A stretch of DNA of 64,000 nt from Agapetus fuscipes (taxonomy: Eukaryota > Arthropoda > Insecta > Trichoptera > Glossosomatidae). A program made the position numbers and the translations under genes. The stretch is from assembly GCA_951799405.1 (NCBI GenBank), contig OX637343.1:13928524-13992523 (forward strand). Reading direction: 5' to 3'. Shown one piece after another: positions 10,261-22,115 of the stretch. The notes below the pieces were generated by a model. The model did no database searches. It had not been told where the DNA came from and worked only from the letters and a program-made list of their open reading frames with translations. The number at the start of each line of letters is the position of its first letter. The first letter of the stretch is position 1.

Positions 10261-11700
10261 TGACTGTGGGTTAATGAATCTCATAAAAAATAATGCAAGA
10301 TTGTGAGTATGCAGTTCGTTGCCAAATAATCAGTGTCAAAAATATGCGTTTGCCATTTATAGCACGTACAAACGTGCAATTGAGTAAAAAAAGTACTTAC
10401 TTACAATTATGTCATGATTTTTTCCCCTCCATTTGCCGTTACACAGTTTGGCTTTCAACATTAACAAGATGAACGTTAAATTATTATTCCGACTGTCTGG
10501 CGCTTCACAAGGTAAAATGTGTCACAGAAAATCAACCATCAACATCAATACACTTTTTACTGGAATCCTATTCCCTACTTATTCATTGTCTCAGGAAATT
10601 AACCAAGCAAAAGATTGTGAATAAAATTACATTTAGAATATCTTGAAGCACCGCTAAGATTCTCAAGTAATTGTTTCATTACATCTCTCCCACTTACTCA
10701 CTGGACCTTGTAATTTAAAAGAATAGCCCGGCTGCAGTGACTGCTCTACCTTTTCAGGTTAAGGAAACCGTCTGGCCTAGCCTCCTCCCCTGATACTTGT
10801 GAGGTATTTTTTCCTTCTCCCCGGCTCGGGTGCTAAAGTCGCCCTTCTATTAGGATTAATACGACAACCTGGTACGACTGCTTCTCGTTGGTGTCGCAAT
10901 GAATATTTTACCCGGAGTAATTTTTACCTCTTGTTTATTGCTGCAGCCCCAACACTGTCGGAGACGTTTGTTGCGTTTCTAGCTATTTTTCTTGGTTAAT
11001 ACATTTTTAGCTGTGTAGATATCCTGAAAACTATTCAAAGAAAATGAACGTTTTATATTCAGATCACACAATTTCAAATTTCTTCTGAATTACACATTTA
11101 TTTTGCTGCGTTCAATAAATTGACCTGTGTTTCCATTTCGTAGATTTTACTGCTTGATTTTGAACTGTTTATTTACATTTTAATTTGTTTGGCCATTCAA
11201 TCAACTTACTATACAATTGGTACAAATTGCGAAACTTTTTCAGAGATTTCCAAGGTGTCAAATTGTAAATCCTGACGAATTTGAATTTCAGGTTAATTAA
11301 TATTTATCTCAGTGTTATCTAACTTTACAAAATCTTCATGATTATTCATACACAGGTCTTTAAAACTAATCCCACTTCATCCTTCGGCGTTCAGGTCCCT
11401 CTGGAATAATTTCAGACCGCAAAATAATCGCATTTTTGTATTTTTTGTTAGAATTTTCTGTGGGTTAACATTATTTTACATCTTTGATACTCATTATTTT
11501 TTATTGAATTAATAATCTGGACAAAATCGAAGGCAATAGCTATAACTTTATGGTTATTAGTATGAAATTGTAATCGGAAAAGAAGCGGCATTGATTTCAC
11601 CAATCCAATCGATATTATTGATCAAAATCATATTTATGATGAATATTAATTCCATCATTAATTGATGAGGCATTCACTTTGTAACCTTTCATTTTAAAAA
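10261..11700. other. Unassigned AT-rich stretch
   Basis: No gene or repeat was recognised. Confidence 0.4.
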
Positions 11701-11728
11701 AATTAAAATTAAAAATTAAAAACAAATT

Positions 11729-11767
11729 TACCTGACGATTGAAACATTGTTTCCGAAACCGGTCGTA
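11729..11767 (+). ncRNA. Hammerhead-like motif, CTGACGA core
   Basis: TAC (11729-11731), CTGACGA (11732-11738), a GAAAC/GTTTC stem II, GAAA (11755-11758), CCGG, TC, GTA (11765-11767). CTGACGA is an exact CUGANGA box. Stem I (TAC/GTA) is short. It is flanked on both sides by AT-rich inverted sequence built from AAATTAAAAA-type runs. Confidence 0.4.
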
Positions 11768-11775
11768 CATTATTG

Positions 11776-12699
11776 AATTTTACTCGCCCCGTAACCTAAT
11801 ACAATTTGTTTTTTATTTTTTATTTTAAAAGTATCACAGAAATCTTGTGTAAATATTTCGGTTACCCTTTACACTTCGATTTTTAATGAAATTGAAAAGA
11901 AAGGTCTTGATTTTCCTTCAGTATTCACCCGTTACCCCTTCGTCGCACCTGCTCAGTTTATCCGACCCGGGATTATCCCAAAGACATTACGGCCGTGATT
12001 CCCGCTACAAATGTAATATTGTGCCGACCAAATGTAGACCAACCTCGGATCTTGACCATCTTGAAGTGCGAACAAATACAAGTATGAAAATACTTGAAGA
12101 AAAAACGAGAAACGTTCTCAATTTTTTTTTTTTTGTAATTTTGGGTATTGTACGATCCGTTGTCAGAGAACTATTTTTATTTTCGGCATTTTGGCAGGGT
12201 CGTTACCAACGTCTTGAGGAGACTCCATTGTTGTAGGGTGATAAAGGATGAACTGACATAATAACGGTTTGTTGAATATCCAGGGTTGTAAATTAATATT
12301 AAATTGAATTTGTAAACTTGTTAAACAACCATAATATTTGTTTAAATTCAATCGAAAGCAAGCAATACTTCGCACTCACAGAATTTCGCAGATAATATGG
12401 TGAGATGGATTATCATGCGGTTTGAGTGTGAGATTGGAGGAGCAGCTTGTGATGAAGACTTCCAGAACCGTCTATGGTTGGTTGTGGCGTAAAAGATGCT
12501 GTATGATGATGATGATGACAGATAATATCTCGACCGACAAAAATAATAAACACAAGTGTGCTGTTTCCGCTATAAAAGGATCTTTCATTCAAATAAGGTG
12601 GTACCTCTTTCAAACATATTACCCTAGATCGGAAAACGTTCTGTTTTTTTTTTACCAAATAACAAAAATCTGGGCGTGATATGAAATAAAGCAACTGTA
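11776..12699. other. Unassigned stretch
   Basis: Open frames here are short and lack protein-like composition. One overlaps an (ATG)n run near 12500. I see no supported gene. Confidence 0.4.
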
Positions 12700-13100
12700 T
12701 CAACAACGGTTTGTATGACGAGCACTGACTCCGAGAAATCGAAATCTGTGAATCGAGGTTTTGTTGTATTTGCGTTAAAGGCGGGGAGGAATCTCCAGGC
12801 GCATTACTTATTCAGGAGACACAATATGTGGAGGAGGCGCAGAGGATCCGTCCTCCCCTCGCTGCACTCGCTGTGGGCGCAGGCGATGTTAAACACATGC
12901 AAAGTTAATGGCGAGTGTGACGCCGTTAGCGGAATCTCAGCCAGACCACACGCGGCCCTGGATTATTAATATGATTATCTATTCATCCCCGCTCGTTTGT
13001 GAGTGGTTCATTTTAATACCGTTGCTAATCGTGTGTGCGGCTGATGACGATGCCAGCGTGACATCTTGAGATTAGCCCAAGACGAGCAACCCGAGTGTAC
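12700..13100. promoter_or_regulatory. Candidate regulatory island
   Basis: This is a 400-bp non-repetitive, GC-rich block in AT-rich surroundings. It contains ATGCAAAGTTAATGG (octamer-like plus homeodomain core), GATTATTAAT, CTAATCG and an inverted GAGGATCCGTCCTC. It has no open frame with protein-like composition and no splice sites around one. The base composition and motif density suit a conserved non-coding element. This is inference only. Confidence 0.3.
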
Positions 13101-15254
13101 AACTTTACGTTTTAACTCAACCAGAGGGCTTTACCAATAATGTGTTGATACTAAAACTGGTGCTGCTTTAGCTTCCATGCAATTTGGGTAAAAGTTTTAA
13201 CGTAACGTTAAAAAGCAATTGGGGTAATGGAAGAGAATGAATGCCGAATAAATTCATATTCTGTACATCTTCCTACCGCTTCATCTTCTCCTAATAAACA
13301 TTGACAAAAATGTCTATCACTAGTCAATATTCGGTCTCAGGTCGACTTAGAAGACTCTCAATGTACCTTTGTGGAGTCAGTCATCAAATGGGCGTGCTGT
13401 TGACTTAGAGACTCCTCATCATGTATTCAAATATAACTTATTTATATTTTGCCTTTTCGAGACCATTGTAATTTACTGATGAGCTAATCACATATTTATT
13501 TCGAAGATTGTTTGTTTTGAAGATTGGCCAATAATCTTCTACTTGCTGATGTTGATGCTTCATTATTAGTTTCCTTATTCAAATAGACCAAACCATCAGA
13601 ATGTTTGGCAATAACAAAGAGTAGATAAAACCCATCATTACATAGTGTGTTGGACATGCATTACCTGCAGTCACTTGGGATTAAGCAATCGCCCTAATTG
13701 ACGCAAAAAAGCTCATAACCCGCCGGCTGATTGAAAATTACACGTATTTCTTAGCGAGCGCTACGAATTTGTGATGTAAATTTTAATGTGAGCAGCTACG
13801 CGCTCTGAATCTTCAATTATTTGGTGTACAAAAAGAGCACCGGCAGTTACACATCGTGAGCGGTGATCACATCTCCATAATTTAGAGTTCACGATCACAT
13901 GAGGCGTCTTCAGATGTTATTATGTCTCAGCGGCCAACTCCACGCCTGCCGGAGCGCTCCGACTTGGCATTACCACGTATTGCGCAACTTTTTGTCTAAT
14001 GGCGTCTTCAGCCCGAGCACTTCCTTTCAACTGTTGAAGTCTTCAAGTTCACTAACCTTGATCTGGAGTAGAGATTCAGTTTTTATCTCCTTTCAACTCC
14101 GTTTTCCGGCAATATCATGCCAATTATATTTTACAGTTATCTTACTTCAGTATGTTGAATTCAAAATATTTTTGCGCTATAATGTTGTTAATAACCGTAA
14201 ATGGTCTCTTGGAAAAACGGTTTATAGACGTGTTGAAGTTTGATTGAGAAAACATGTTTGCGACGAGAACCGAACCTTAAAATCCATCGGGGGACAAGAT
14301 TGAATATCTTAGCCATGATATCGAGTCTTTATACCGAGTGGTGTTTGATAACCATTGCTGAAAACAATCGATCATTACACTGGCTAATTGACGCCTAAAG
14401 TTATATTAGCATGACTTGTTGTTTTATTCTAAGCTACTTGAATGGTTCACAAATTTCAACAAATGTTTTTATCTTATCCCTGAACTTAACCCCATTCGTT
14501 CCACGCTTTAATTGCTTTATCTTCAAATGACGACTTCATTTTCTGTAGTCATTCTCTGATTTTCTTCCACACTTTTCTCTGTTTTAGTAAAATCATTCAA
14601 GTAATCTTGAATGACACATGTAAGCGTGTTTCCACTGTGATGAATGCTCCCGATGAAAGGTGTTTGCATTCAGTACAGTTCAATTGTATCGGCCTGGCAG
14701 GGGACCACGTTCTTCGCAGGGCTCGTCACTCAACACCCTGTACCCAGCGGACTCACCACGAGGACAACTGCCAACTTGCACCAGACATAATGACGAACGG
14801 ACGACCCGCAATACAATAGTTTTTTTTTCACATAGAGAATCTAGATGAATATTGCTGTAAATGGAAAACATGTTGGTACATTTCTAGCTAAAAATATTAC
14901 CATTGATAAGAAGTTTGTGAAATAAAGCTTGGAAAGTATCCAAGACCAAAATGAATGACTGAAATCTGCGTAGGCAGTATCTGGTATTTCGTCTGGATTT
15001 CATTCAAATTCAGTAAGATTTTTCTATAAAAGAAAAACTAAGCTTTGATGATGTTTCACCAGTGGAACTTTTCTTATCACACTTTAATTTCAAATATAAA
15101 TACTTTAATTTCAATGATTCGATACCCAATGGCGGTAACTTGTGGTACACGACTCTTTTAGAACTCTTGAGGAGCATTATGTAGAGAAATGAAGACTGCC
15201 ATGCACTTGAAAGACTGATCAACATCACCAATTAGATTCTGTTTTCTTCCAAGG
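13101..15254. other. Unassigned stretch, GC-rich patch at 13860-14010
   Basis: No gene was recognised. The patch at 13860-14010 and another at 14690-14820 are non-repetitive and GC-rich, and resemble the other islands in the window. Confidence 0.35.
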
Positions 15255-15510
15255 TTTCACATTTTTCCTCAGCCGAGTTAACGAGCTCGTTAATTATTAT
15301 CTAGATAATTGTTGTTGGAGGCGTCGTCTTGTCACATACACCGTGTGAACTCGCGTATTGTCGTCATCCAGTGACGCCCATTATGATGATCAATGTCTGC
15401 CGGCACGTCGGAGGATGATTAAAAGTCCGAGTAATTTGTCGGAACCGTCACGGTTTGTTAGATGACTGTGACTGCTGGTTCAGCGAGTGCTGAAAGTCGA
15501 CTAGAATAAC
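15255..15510. promoter_or_regulatory. Candidate regulatory island with two perfect palindromes
   Basis: TTAACGAGCTCGTTAA (15278-15293) and ATTATCTAGATAAT (15296-15309) are perfect palindromes two bases apart. They are followed by 180 bp of GC-rich unique DNA that includes GTCATCCAGTGACG and CCGGCACG. Both palindromes carry TAA/TAAT homeodomain cores at each end. Confidence 0.35.
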
Positions 15511-17224
15511 CACATTCACACAGGTGCATTTAAAAAGCAATTCCATTCTTTGCAAATGTTTAAGTTAGGTACGTGATTGTTTTCTTTTTTCTGTCTTTGT
15601 GAACCTGCTTCTGTTCATTATTTACAAAACACCTCTTCCTTCTGTGTTTCTTTTGTTAAGAAGTTGGAATAGTGATAGGAAGTTATTCAGTAAGCACAAC
15701 GTTTAATGGATTTCATATAGAAACTCGATGAAAAATTTACTTTAGAAGGTAGTATAGTGTGATTTTTAACCTATCGCTTTTCATGTAGTCATATGAGGAT
15801 TATTTATTTATTTACGGCATAAGCCTTTTACAAAAAAGTACATGTTAAGTGAGTTTATACAAAACTGCGAAAAAATAAAATAAAACAATAAAATACAAGA
15901 AAAAAAAAATGTATATTATAATATTATGTTAGGACTATTGCAATTGATTTACCTATATTGTGTTTGTTTTTAATCTTTTCATTTTTCATTTATAATTCTA
16001 TAAAATTATCAAGCTATTCATATCTCTCCGGCATTTCAATATTAATTATCTCTTGCTCGTCATCTACTTCTTTTTACTTGCCCAAATCATATCTGAACAT
16101 GACGTGTTTAAGTTATTTAATTATTAAACAACAGTCATAGTGTGACGTGTCATCATATGAATCATGAGGTTAACGGTCAAATATAAAGACAGTGCTTTAG
16201 TGGTTACCATGAATTTGAACTACTACCATTACAGTAACCTCTTCCTTCATAATTATGATGTACTCGTCAATGCGTTGTGTTTATTTTGGGGAGAGGTCGC
16301 TAGAGAAGCCCGCAGGTCGGAGATGAGTCGGTACATTGTCTACAATAATTGAAATACTGACCGAGAAGTCCGCTTGATTGAAATTCCTCGGCGGCTGCCG
16401 GCCGTGCCGCGCAGGGAATGCGTGTCTGTCCCCACACATGAGATCTCTATGTGCTAGGAGCTAAACATAACATTACTTGTACGCATACAAAAACTTGTAC
16501 ATATATGCCATACATACGTATTTAATGCCATGAAATTTTAGGGAATGATCGTTTTTTATTATGAACGGCTTAGGTTTTGTATGGTAAGGACATAAGTTAT
16601 TAACTTTCTCCGGGTCACAAGCCTTGAAGGCTCAGGACCTCCCGCACCACAACCCTCGAGAACCCTCTGTCTAGACTTCTGCTACGACTTTAGCATCGGC
16701 ATCGACATTTGTCTGCCCACCGTATCCTGAGACGTTCGAGTGGTCTGACACCGGAAGGGGCACCATCCAAGACAGGAAGATTTGTAGGAAATTATCAGTA
16801 AATAGAGAAAGTTCCAATGAACATGGAATTAATCAAGTACTGTCCAACTTCTCTATAGTCCAGACCATCCTTTGCGTGCTTTGAATATGTACAAGGACAA
16901 AATCTTTGGAATTTCTGAAATTGTTTCATACGAGTAGATATATTATTTGGTTGATACTTATATGTGAACGCACTCGATATTATTTTCTTGTTGATCTGTC
17001 AAATATTTCTCATGATAAATTATAATTCCTGCGAGCAACGTGATATACATGGAAATATTTTTCATCAAAATTGCATTTTTCTCCTATTTGAACAAGGCTG
17101 GCCCACTCGCGTGTAAATGAACATCATTGAACGTACAATAGTTAGTTGTGTGTTTTTACGACACGGAAAATAATCTATCCTGGCCGGGCAGACAGCGGTC
17201 CTCTCCGCGTACGTGCTGCGATCA
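15511..17224. other. Unassigned stretch with LINE 3' sequence at 15795-15900
   Basis: The segment TTATTTATTTACGGCATAAG, CCTTTTACAAAA near 15805-15835 recurs at about 21545 beside a LINE tail, so it is probably a LINE 3' end. A GC-rich segment at 16385-16440 and a block at 16610-16790 are otherwise unassigned. Confidence 0.35.
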
Positions 17225-17290
17225 ACAAGTGGATGCTGTGCTTGCGTGTACCTGTGTGTACGTGCGTGTATGTGTGTGTGTGTGTCTACC
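17225..17290. repeat. Imperfect TG microsatellite
   Basis: A TGTG run broken by GC and AC steps, ending in TGTGTGTGTGTGTG. Confidence 0.8.
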
Positions 17291-17461
17291 ACATCGCGTA
17301 GACTCGTAGAACCACCACTCGCCCCTATTTTATGTAGGCACCTTGCCTTGGATGGGATCTTCTCATGTGTGCAGTCAACATGTTGCAAAATTTTCGACAT
17401 GGAGTGTCATATTATGATTTTGGCATTTCTTATTTCATATTCCAGATGTATCTATCTAGTA

Positions 17462-17665
17462 GTGCCATAAAGCCGGTTTCCATCGGCTTCCCTTTTAAAA
17501 TGATGTAACAAAGCAGTTAAAAAATATAGGCACAAAGTAAAAAAATACATTTAAAACCAAAGAAACAATACGTATTTTTTCCCTATTAAAACCATGCAGT
17601 CTACTTTATTATCATTTCTGCCTCATTTTAAACGGGAAACCATTGGAAACCGGCTTTTATGGCAC
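17462..17665. repeat. MITE with about 40-bp inverted ends
   Basis: The left end GTGCCATAAAGCCGGTTTCC, then TCGGCTTCCC and TTTTAAAATGA, is matched in inverse at 17622-17665 with a few mismatches. The middle is AT-rich and non-coding. The 204-bp size and the inverted ends are those of a non-autonomous DNA transposon. Confidence 0.65.
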
Positions 17666-18906
17666 CCTTCGCCACTTCTATCTACACAGGGGCGATGATT
17701 TATAACACGTTGGTCATATAGTATGAAATAAGTTGACTAGAACGTAACATAGTAAGCGTGAAACTTGCAGTTAACCAATTCTACTTAAAGCTGTTTGTTG
17801 TGAACATTTGTAAGTTACAGGTATATTTGAAATCGTAGATCAGAGTAAACTGTTCAACATATCCAACCAAATCCGTTATGTAAAAATCATAAAGATGCAA
17901 GGATATATTCACATTCGCGATATAAATTTCATGCACGCTCACAAGCATCACAAAAAAGAAAAAAACCCCTACAACTCTTTCCAGCCTTCCCTGAAACACA
18001 AATGTCGTTGGCAATAAGAGAGAAGAACACGAGATTGTGATTTAAAAAAAAACCATTTGACAAAAAATTAACGTACATACATTATTCTTGATATCTCTGG
18101 CGATATATTCGCTTTATGAAATCGGCACAATTTTCTATACTTGTGAATGTAAATTTTCGCTGTGAGTCTTTTGCAAGGCAGCGTCTCTACCCACGCCGTC
18201 CATGCCTGACGTCCTTTTTTCGGCCGCTTTGTCTCGTCCCGGGAAACTTAGCGCGCGCTTCTTTCAGTGAATATTTCATAGTAGCCTGTGCAGCGCCGCA
18301 CGCTGGAGGAGACGCTGGTAATCTGGAAGGAGACGAGGACACCGGCCTAATGAATATTACAAAGGGAATCTCCTTTGTAACGCGACGAGGGTCGCACGAG
18401 ATGGGTTATAAGTGTTATAACAGTAAACCATCAACTTTAAATCAATGTTGAAATTACGCGTGCTCGAAAAATAGTTTTATCTTATTTTTGAACGACTTTT
18501 TATCATAGTTTTGTGGTTTTAATTAATGGACCGAAGCAAATTCCATAGACAACAAAATTGTGATGTCACACTGACGGTTTGCTTAGAAAAGGCAACAAAT
18601 TTTTGTTCTTGGTTGCTAAACACGTCACATAAAGGTGTGATTTTTGCTTGCTAAGAAAAATAAATATATTTTCAAATTTGTGTTACACTTTTTGAGTTTG
18701 CCATAAAAAAGGTAAAAAGTTTATAATGCAAAATTTTACAGTTTCTTAAAGTTGCATTTATAGTATAAAGAGCAAGTATATATTTGTATTGATTATAATT
18801 TTTATTTGAATGTACTCGTATTCTTAAAAGGTTGCCATGGTCGTCGAACCAAATAAAATCTACACTCTGTTTAAATCTACGTTGCTATTAGAGAAAATAT
18901 TAATTT
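17666..18906. other. Unassigned stretch with GC-rich island at 18180-18400
   Basis: No gene was recognised. The island at 18180-18400 is non-repetitive and includes GCGCGC and a GAATATTAC segment. A 111-codon open frame crosses it but has no supporting splice sites or recognisable domain. Confidence 0.35.
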
Positions 18907-18935
18907 CGACTTTTCTTTTTGTTTCAGGTATGTAA
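18907..18935 (+). promoter_or_regulatory. Candidate recursive splice point
   Basis: A pyrimidine tract, TTTTCTTTTTGTTTCAG, is followed at once by GTATGTAA. A strong 3' splice site is fused to a strong 5' splice site with a zero-length exon, which is the signature of recursive splice points in long insect introns. The junction lies between 18927 and 18928. Confidence 0.4.
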
Positions 18936-19487
18936 CGCTTCCCCAAGACTTCCTCGCATAACATTTTATCAACATAACGTGATTAAATAGTAAGTTTGTA
19001 GTAATATGCCACATCTGTATTTTCGTCGTTTTCATACTTTCATATTGGGTATTAGCAAACATATACGTGTATCTTCTTAGTATATATATTGACGTAGTTA
19101 TCATATAAACTTAATTATTCACACCCATATCAACTGCGTTCACACGTGCTGCCCTGGATTTCAGTAGGTACTATGTTTAATATTTGTTTGTTTTTTTGCG
19201 GTTTGTATTTTACCGTTAGGATGCCGGTTCGCGTGACAGACGCTCTTCCCTCCATCTGACGGCTAATGACGGACAATCACAGATCGTGCCGCGGCCCTAC
19301 GTGAGAGAATTCGTCTTTTATCCACCGAATTGACTACCGGTCGAGAAGCTACTCGCCTGCTTCGTGACCGCTTACTTTTTTATCGTTTTGACGATGAGAT
19401 ATACAGTTTGAAGAGTTAGTTAGTAGCAGTAATGGATGAATAATTTTTTAGTATATCCTAAAACACCCATATTCTATTATTCTATAG
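18936..19487. other. Unassigned stretch, GC-rich island at 19210-19370
   Basis: The island is unique DNA with no gene recognised. Confidence 0.35.
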
Positions 19488-19720
19488 CAGGGGTCTGCCA
19501 AACTATTTTACCCAAGGGCCGTATGGAAATTTCGAGGTAGTATGGTGGGCCAACAGGATCTGGGTGACTTGTCCCCCGGGGAAGAAAATTTTGAAAATTT
19601 GACACTTGGAAACAGTGTTTTTAAGCATTTCCAGTATATTTTTACACTCAACTTTTTTGTTTAACATACGAGTATGTTTAAGTGTCTCTGAGTCGTACTG
19701 ATATATGTTTTTAGTGGCTG
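19488..19720. mobile_element. Terminal fragment of a hAT-type DNA transposon
   Basis: CAGGGGTCTGCCAAACTATT near 19488, followed by a GGGCCGTATGG segment, has the form of hAT ends (CAGGGGT..CAAACT plus a GGGCC box). The opposite end was not found, so this may be a single end or a truncated copy. Confidence 0.45.
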
Positions 19721-21282
19721 ACCTTTCCGTTCTCAATATCTAAAACATTTTTTTTTTATTGGCGTTCGCGGCCAAATGATTTAGAAAATGCTCCTCATTT
19801 GTTAAATCATTTGGACCATTCTCTGAAGGAGATGATAGTTATGAGTGAAGACGAAGAAAAAATCTCTAAAAATACATAGAAAGACAGATTGTCAGGTTGT
19901 GGGAATGTCGTCCTGGAGATGAAAGCTTTTGACTCGTAATGTTGTGTGATGCTGATGCTGATGCAGTGACCCAGGAAGCACCACCTCATCGTGTCTACTA
20001 TGAACATTTGAAAGTAAGGTCTTCCTGATTATCAAACAAATCGATAACGATTTAAGATACTTTATGAAAATAAGTGACGATATTGTTTTTCATACACAAA
20101 TAAAGTATGAAGAACATTGAAGGTTCATTAAATGATCTTAATTTTAGACAATTGCGAGGAAACTGAGATTTTTTTTATTGGTTCTCATTGAATCAGGACC
20201 GTGTTATCAAATTGAGCATTTCATTGTATCAGTAAATTAGATTTTGAGTGGTCATTCATATTTTATTTCATCTACTGTGCTATAATCTCCATATTATAAA
20301 CTAGATTCAAAGCCCGTTCTGAATAGCTCTTCAGAACCGTGATTTGTACCTACTGACTTTAATTGAAGTGATATGATTGAACTCACGTGTAGTGTAATAT
20401 TATTTCGAACCGCATTCACGTCATGCAACTCTGTGCTAGCTAATGAATAATTATGATAGACTTGTAATTTGACGCCAGTATGATTTTTTTTTTACTTTTG
20501 TGCAATTAATATCAATGCAATCGGAATGTGTTCAAATAGCGCTTCTGTTTGATGTTGAAATTAAATTTAAAAAAATACGAAAACACCGTTGTCAGCTTTG
20601 ATTACAATTCTGCAAATATCATGTAACTGGATACATTAAAAAAATGCAATAGTTGGCGTTGTATTTTTTTTTCACTTGAATTTTGATCCATTTAAAAAGA
20701 GTAAATTTTGTATTTTATATATTTAAAAGTATACACAAATTTACCGCGTTTCGTAGATAAGTCTATGATAAATAAAATATGTAGGAATGGTTACTCTTTA
20801 TCAAGTTGATGATTGTGTCTAATAATTTTACTATAGGCAGCGTTCTGAAAGAAAAAAACTTAAATCAGTAGGTGTGTTATGTTTGAGTGCAATGTTGCGT
20901 AAAACAGAAACCCAAAAAGAGAACAGAAATTGCCCAAGTTTTTTCAGTTTTTTTTTTTGCAAGTCACCCTTTAGTTACGTGGGCAGACATTACGAGATTC
21001 CCTGTTGACAGTTTTGGAGTATTTTTACTCATTACCACATTTCTGGGATGCTGGGCCGGACACCACATTACACCTTATTGTCCATCCCTTAACTGCGTAG
21101 GTACTTGCGCGGGAGTACATGGAAAAAGGGAATTTTTTCAGGGAAAAGAGCATGTTTCAAAAATGTGAGATGAAATGAACCCCAAAGATTAATTTTCAGA
21201 AAAAAAATATCTCTCGCGGGATTTCTAAAGTTTACCAGCTTTCTCTTTTACGAGTTTTTAATCTATTTATTTATTTATAATT
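19721..21282. other. Unassigned AT-rich stretch with a 12-bp inverted repeat
   Basis: CCAAATGATTTA (19772-19783) faces TAAATCATTTGG (19803-19814). Otherwise no gene or repeat was recognised. Confidence 0.4.
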
Positions 21283-21520
21283 ATTTTCCATGACTTATAG
21301 GTTGGTATGAGGCTGACCACCCATACTGTAAAAAATGGTTCACTTTGCCAATGTCACCCCTGTTTCAGGGAATGTCGGTAAGAGTTGCAGAGCTTATGTC
21401 CATTTGAAGTTTGGATTTTATTTGTAAGTACCCAATCAGAATTTGTAAGCGCGAACTACACGTGTTTGTTTGTGGGTATACATCTGAGAGCTTTGAATGA
21501 ATATATCCTTGCAACTTAGA
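21283..21520 (+). repeat. Repeat A copy
   Basis: It begins CATGACTTATAGGTTGGTAT and runs through GGCTGACCACCCATACTG, the TTTCAGGGAA box and GAGTTGCAGAGCTTATG to CTTGCAACTTAGATTA. It is nearly full length. An ATT microsatellite follows at 21521-21540. Confidence 0.85.
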
Positions 21521-21540
21521 TTATTATTATTATTATTATG

Positions 21541-22115
21541 ATAATTATTTATTACAGCATATGCCTTTTACAAAATTTAATTGAAATATTACATACATGA
21601 GAAACAAAACTAGCTAGATATAAAACATAAAGATAAACGCAACTAAAACGCAACTAAGCTACACATATAGTGTAACTTCTTGCCGCGTTATCCCCGAAGG
21701 GGTCGCATGTGGCGAGTTGAACCTATTTATTTTTACAGGTAAGGGGGCCGGCCTTACGCCAACCACTTCAGTTGAAGTGGAGGTTTCCCAGCTCCCGAGA
21801 GTGCTGGTACTCATTTCTTGTGAAGGCTGAGTAAACCTTGCCGGTATTTTATATTGGGGTTTGAAACACCGAAACGGGAAAATCATTTCTGACACCCTCG
21901 GTGGGATTCGAACCCGAGCTTTCGGCATGGAATGCAAGCACTCTACCACCTGAGCTATCGACCGGCAAGATCAAAGAAATAAATACACATTAAGGATAAA
22001 CAATTAAAAATAATACAGGAAGTAGTAGGATAGCTGAACACAGCAGCCGATATACTAAAATGGAGAAGATTGGAGGAGGTCTAGGTCCAGGAGTGGACTG
22101 AGGAAGGCTGAGGAA
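21541..22115 (+). mobile_element. LINE 3' remnant interrupted by a SINE-2
   Basis: From 22019 a frame reads LNTAADILKWRRLEEV, stop, VQEWTEEG, stop, which is the usual last segment of insect LINE polyproteins (WRRLEE.YVQ.WT). A TAG replaces the expected tyrosine codon, and a second in-frame stop lies upstream. The flank at 21541-21660 (AGCATATGCCTTTTACAAAA) recurs near 15805. SINE-2 sits between these parts. Confidence 0.55.
21661..21966 (-). repeat. SINE-2, full length, tRNA-derived
   Basis: On the minus strand it starts with CGGTCGATAGCTCAGGTGG (A box) and carries GGGTTCGAATCCCACC (B box). A body follows with CCAGCACTCTCGGGAGCTGG and a tail ending ACACTATATGTGTAGCT. The internal RNA polymerase III promoter and tRNA-like head define it as a SINE, not a tRNA gene: the head is followed by 230 bp of SINE body and the family is repeated at 31480, 38020 and 48192. 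This is the best-preserved copy. Confidence 0.85.

Noticed and set aside
11886..12236. 116-codon open frame
   Set aside because: No domain, no splice support, and it crosses a poly-T run encoding phenylalanines.
17065..17400. 111-codon frame with HTHTHIHARTHR
   Set aside because: Produced by the TG microsatellite.
21900..21966. Possible tRNA gene with good A and B boxes
   Set aside because: It is the head of SINE-2, present in four copies with the same 230-bp body.
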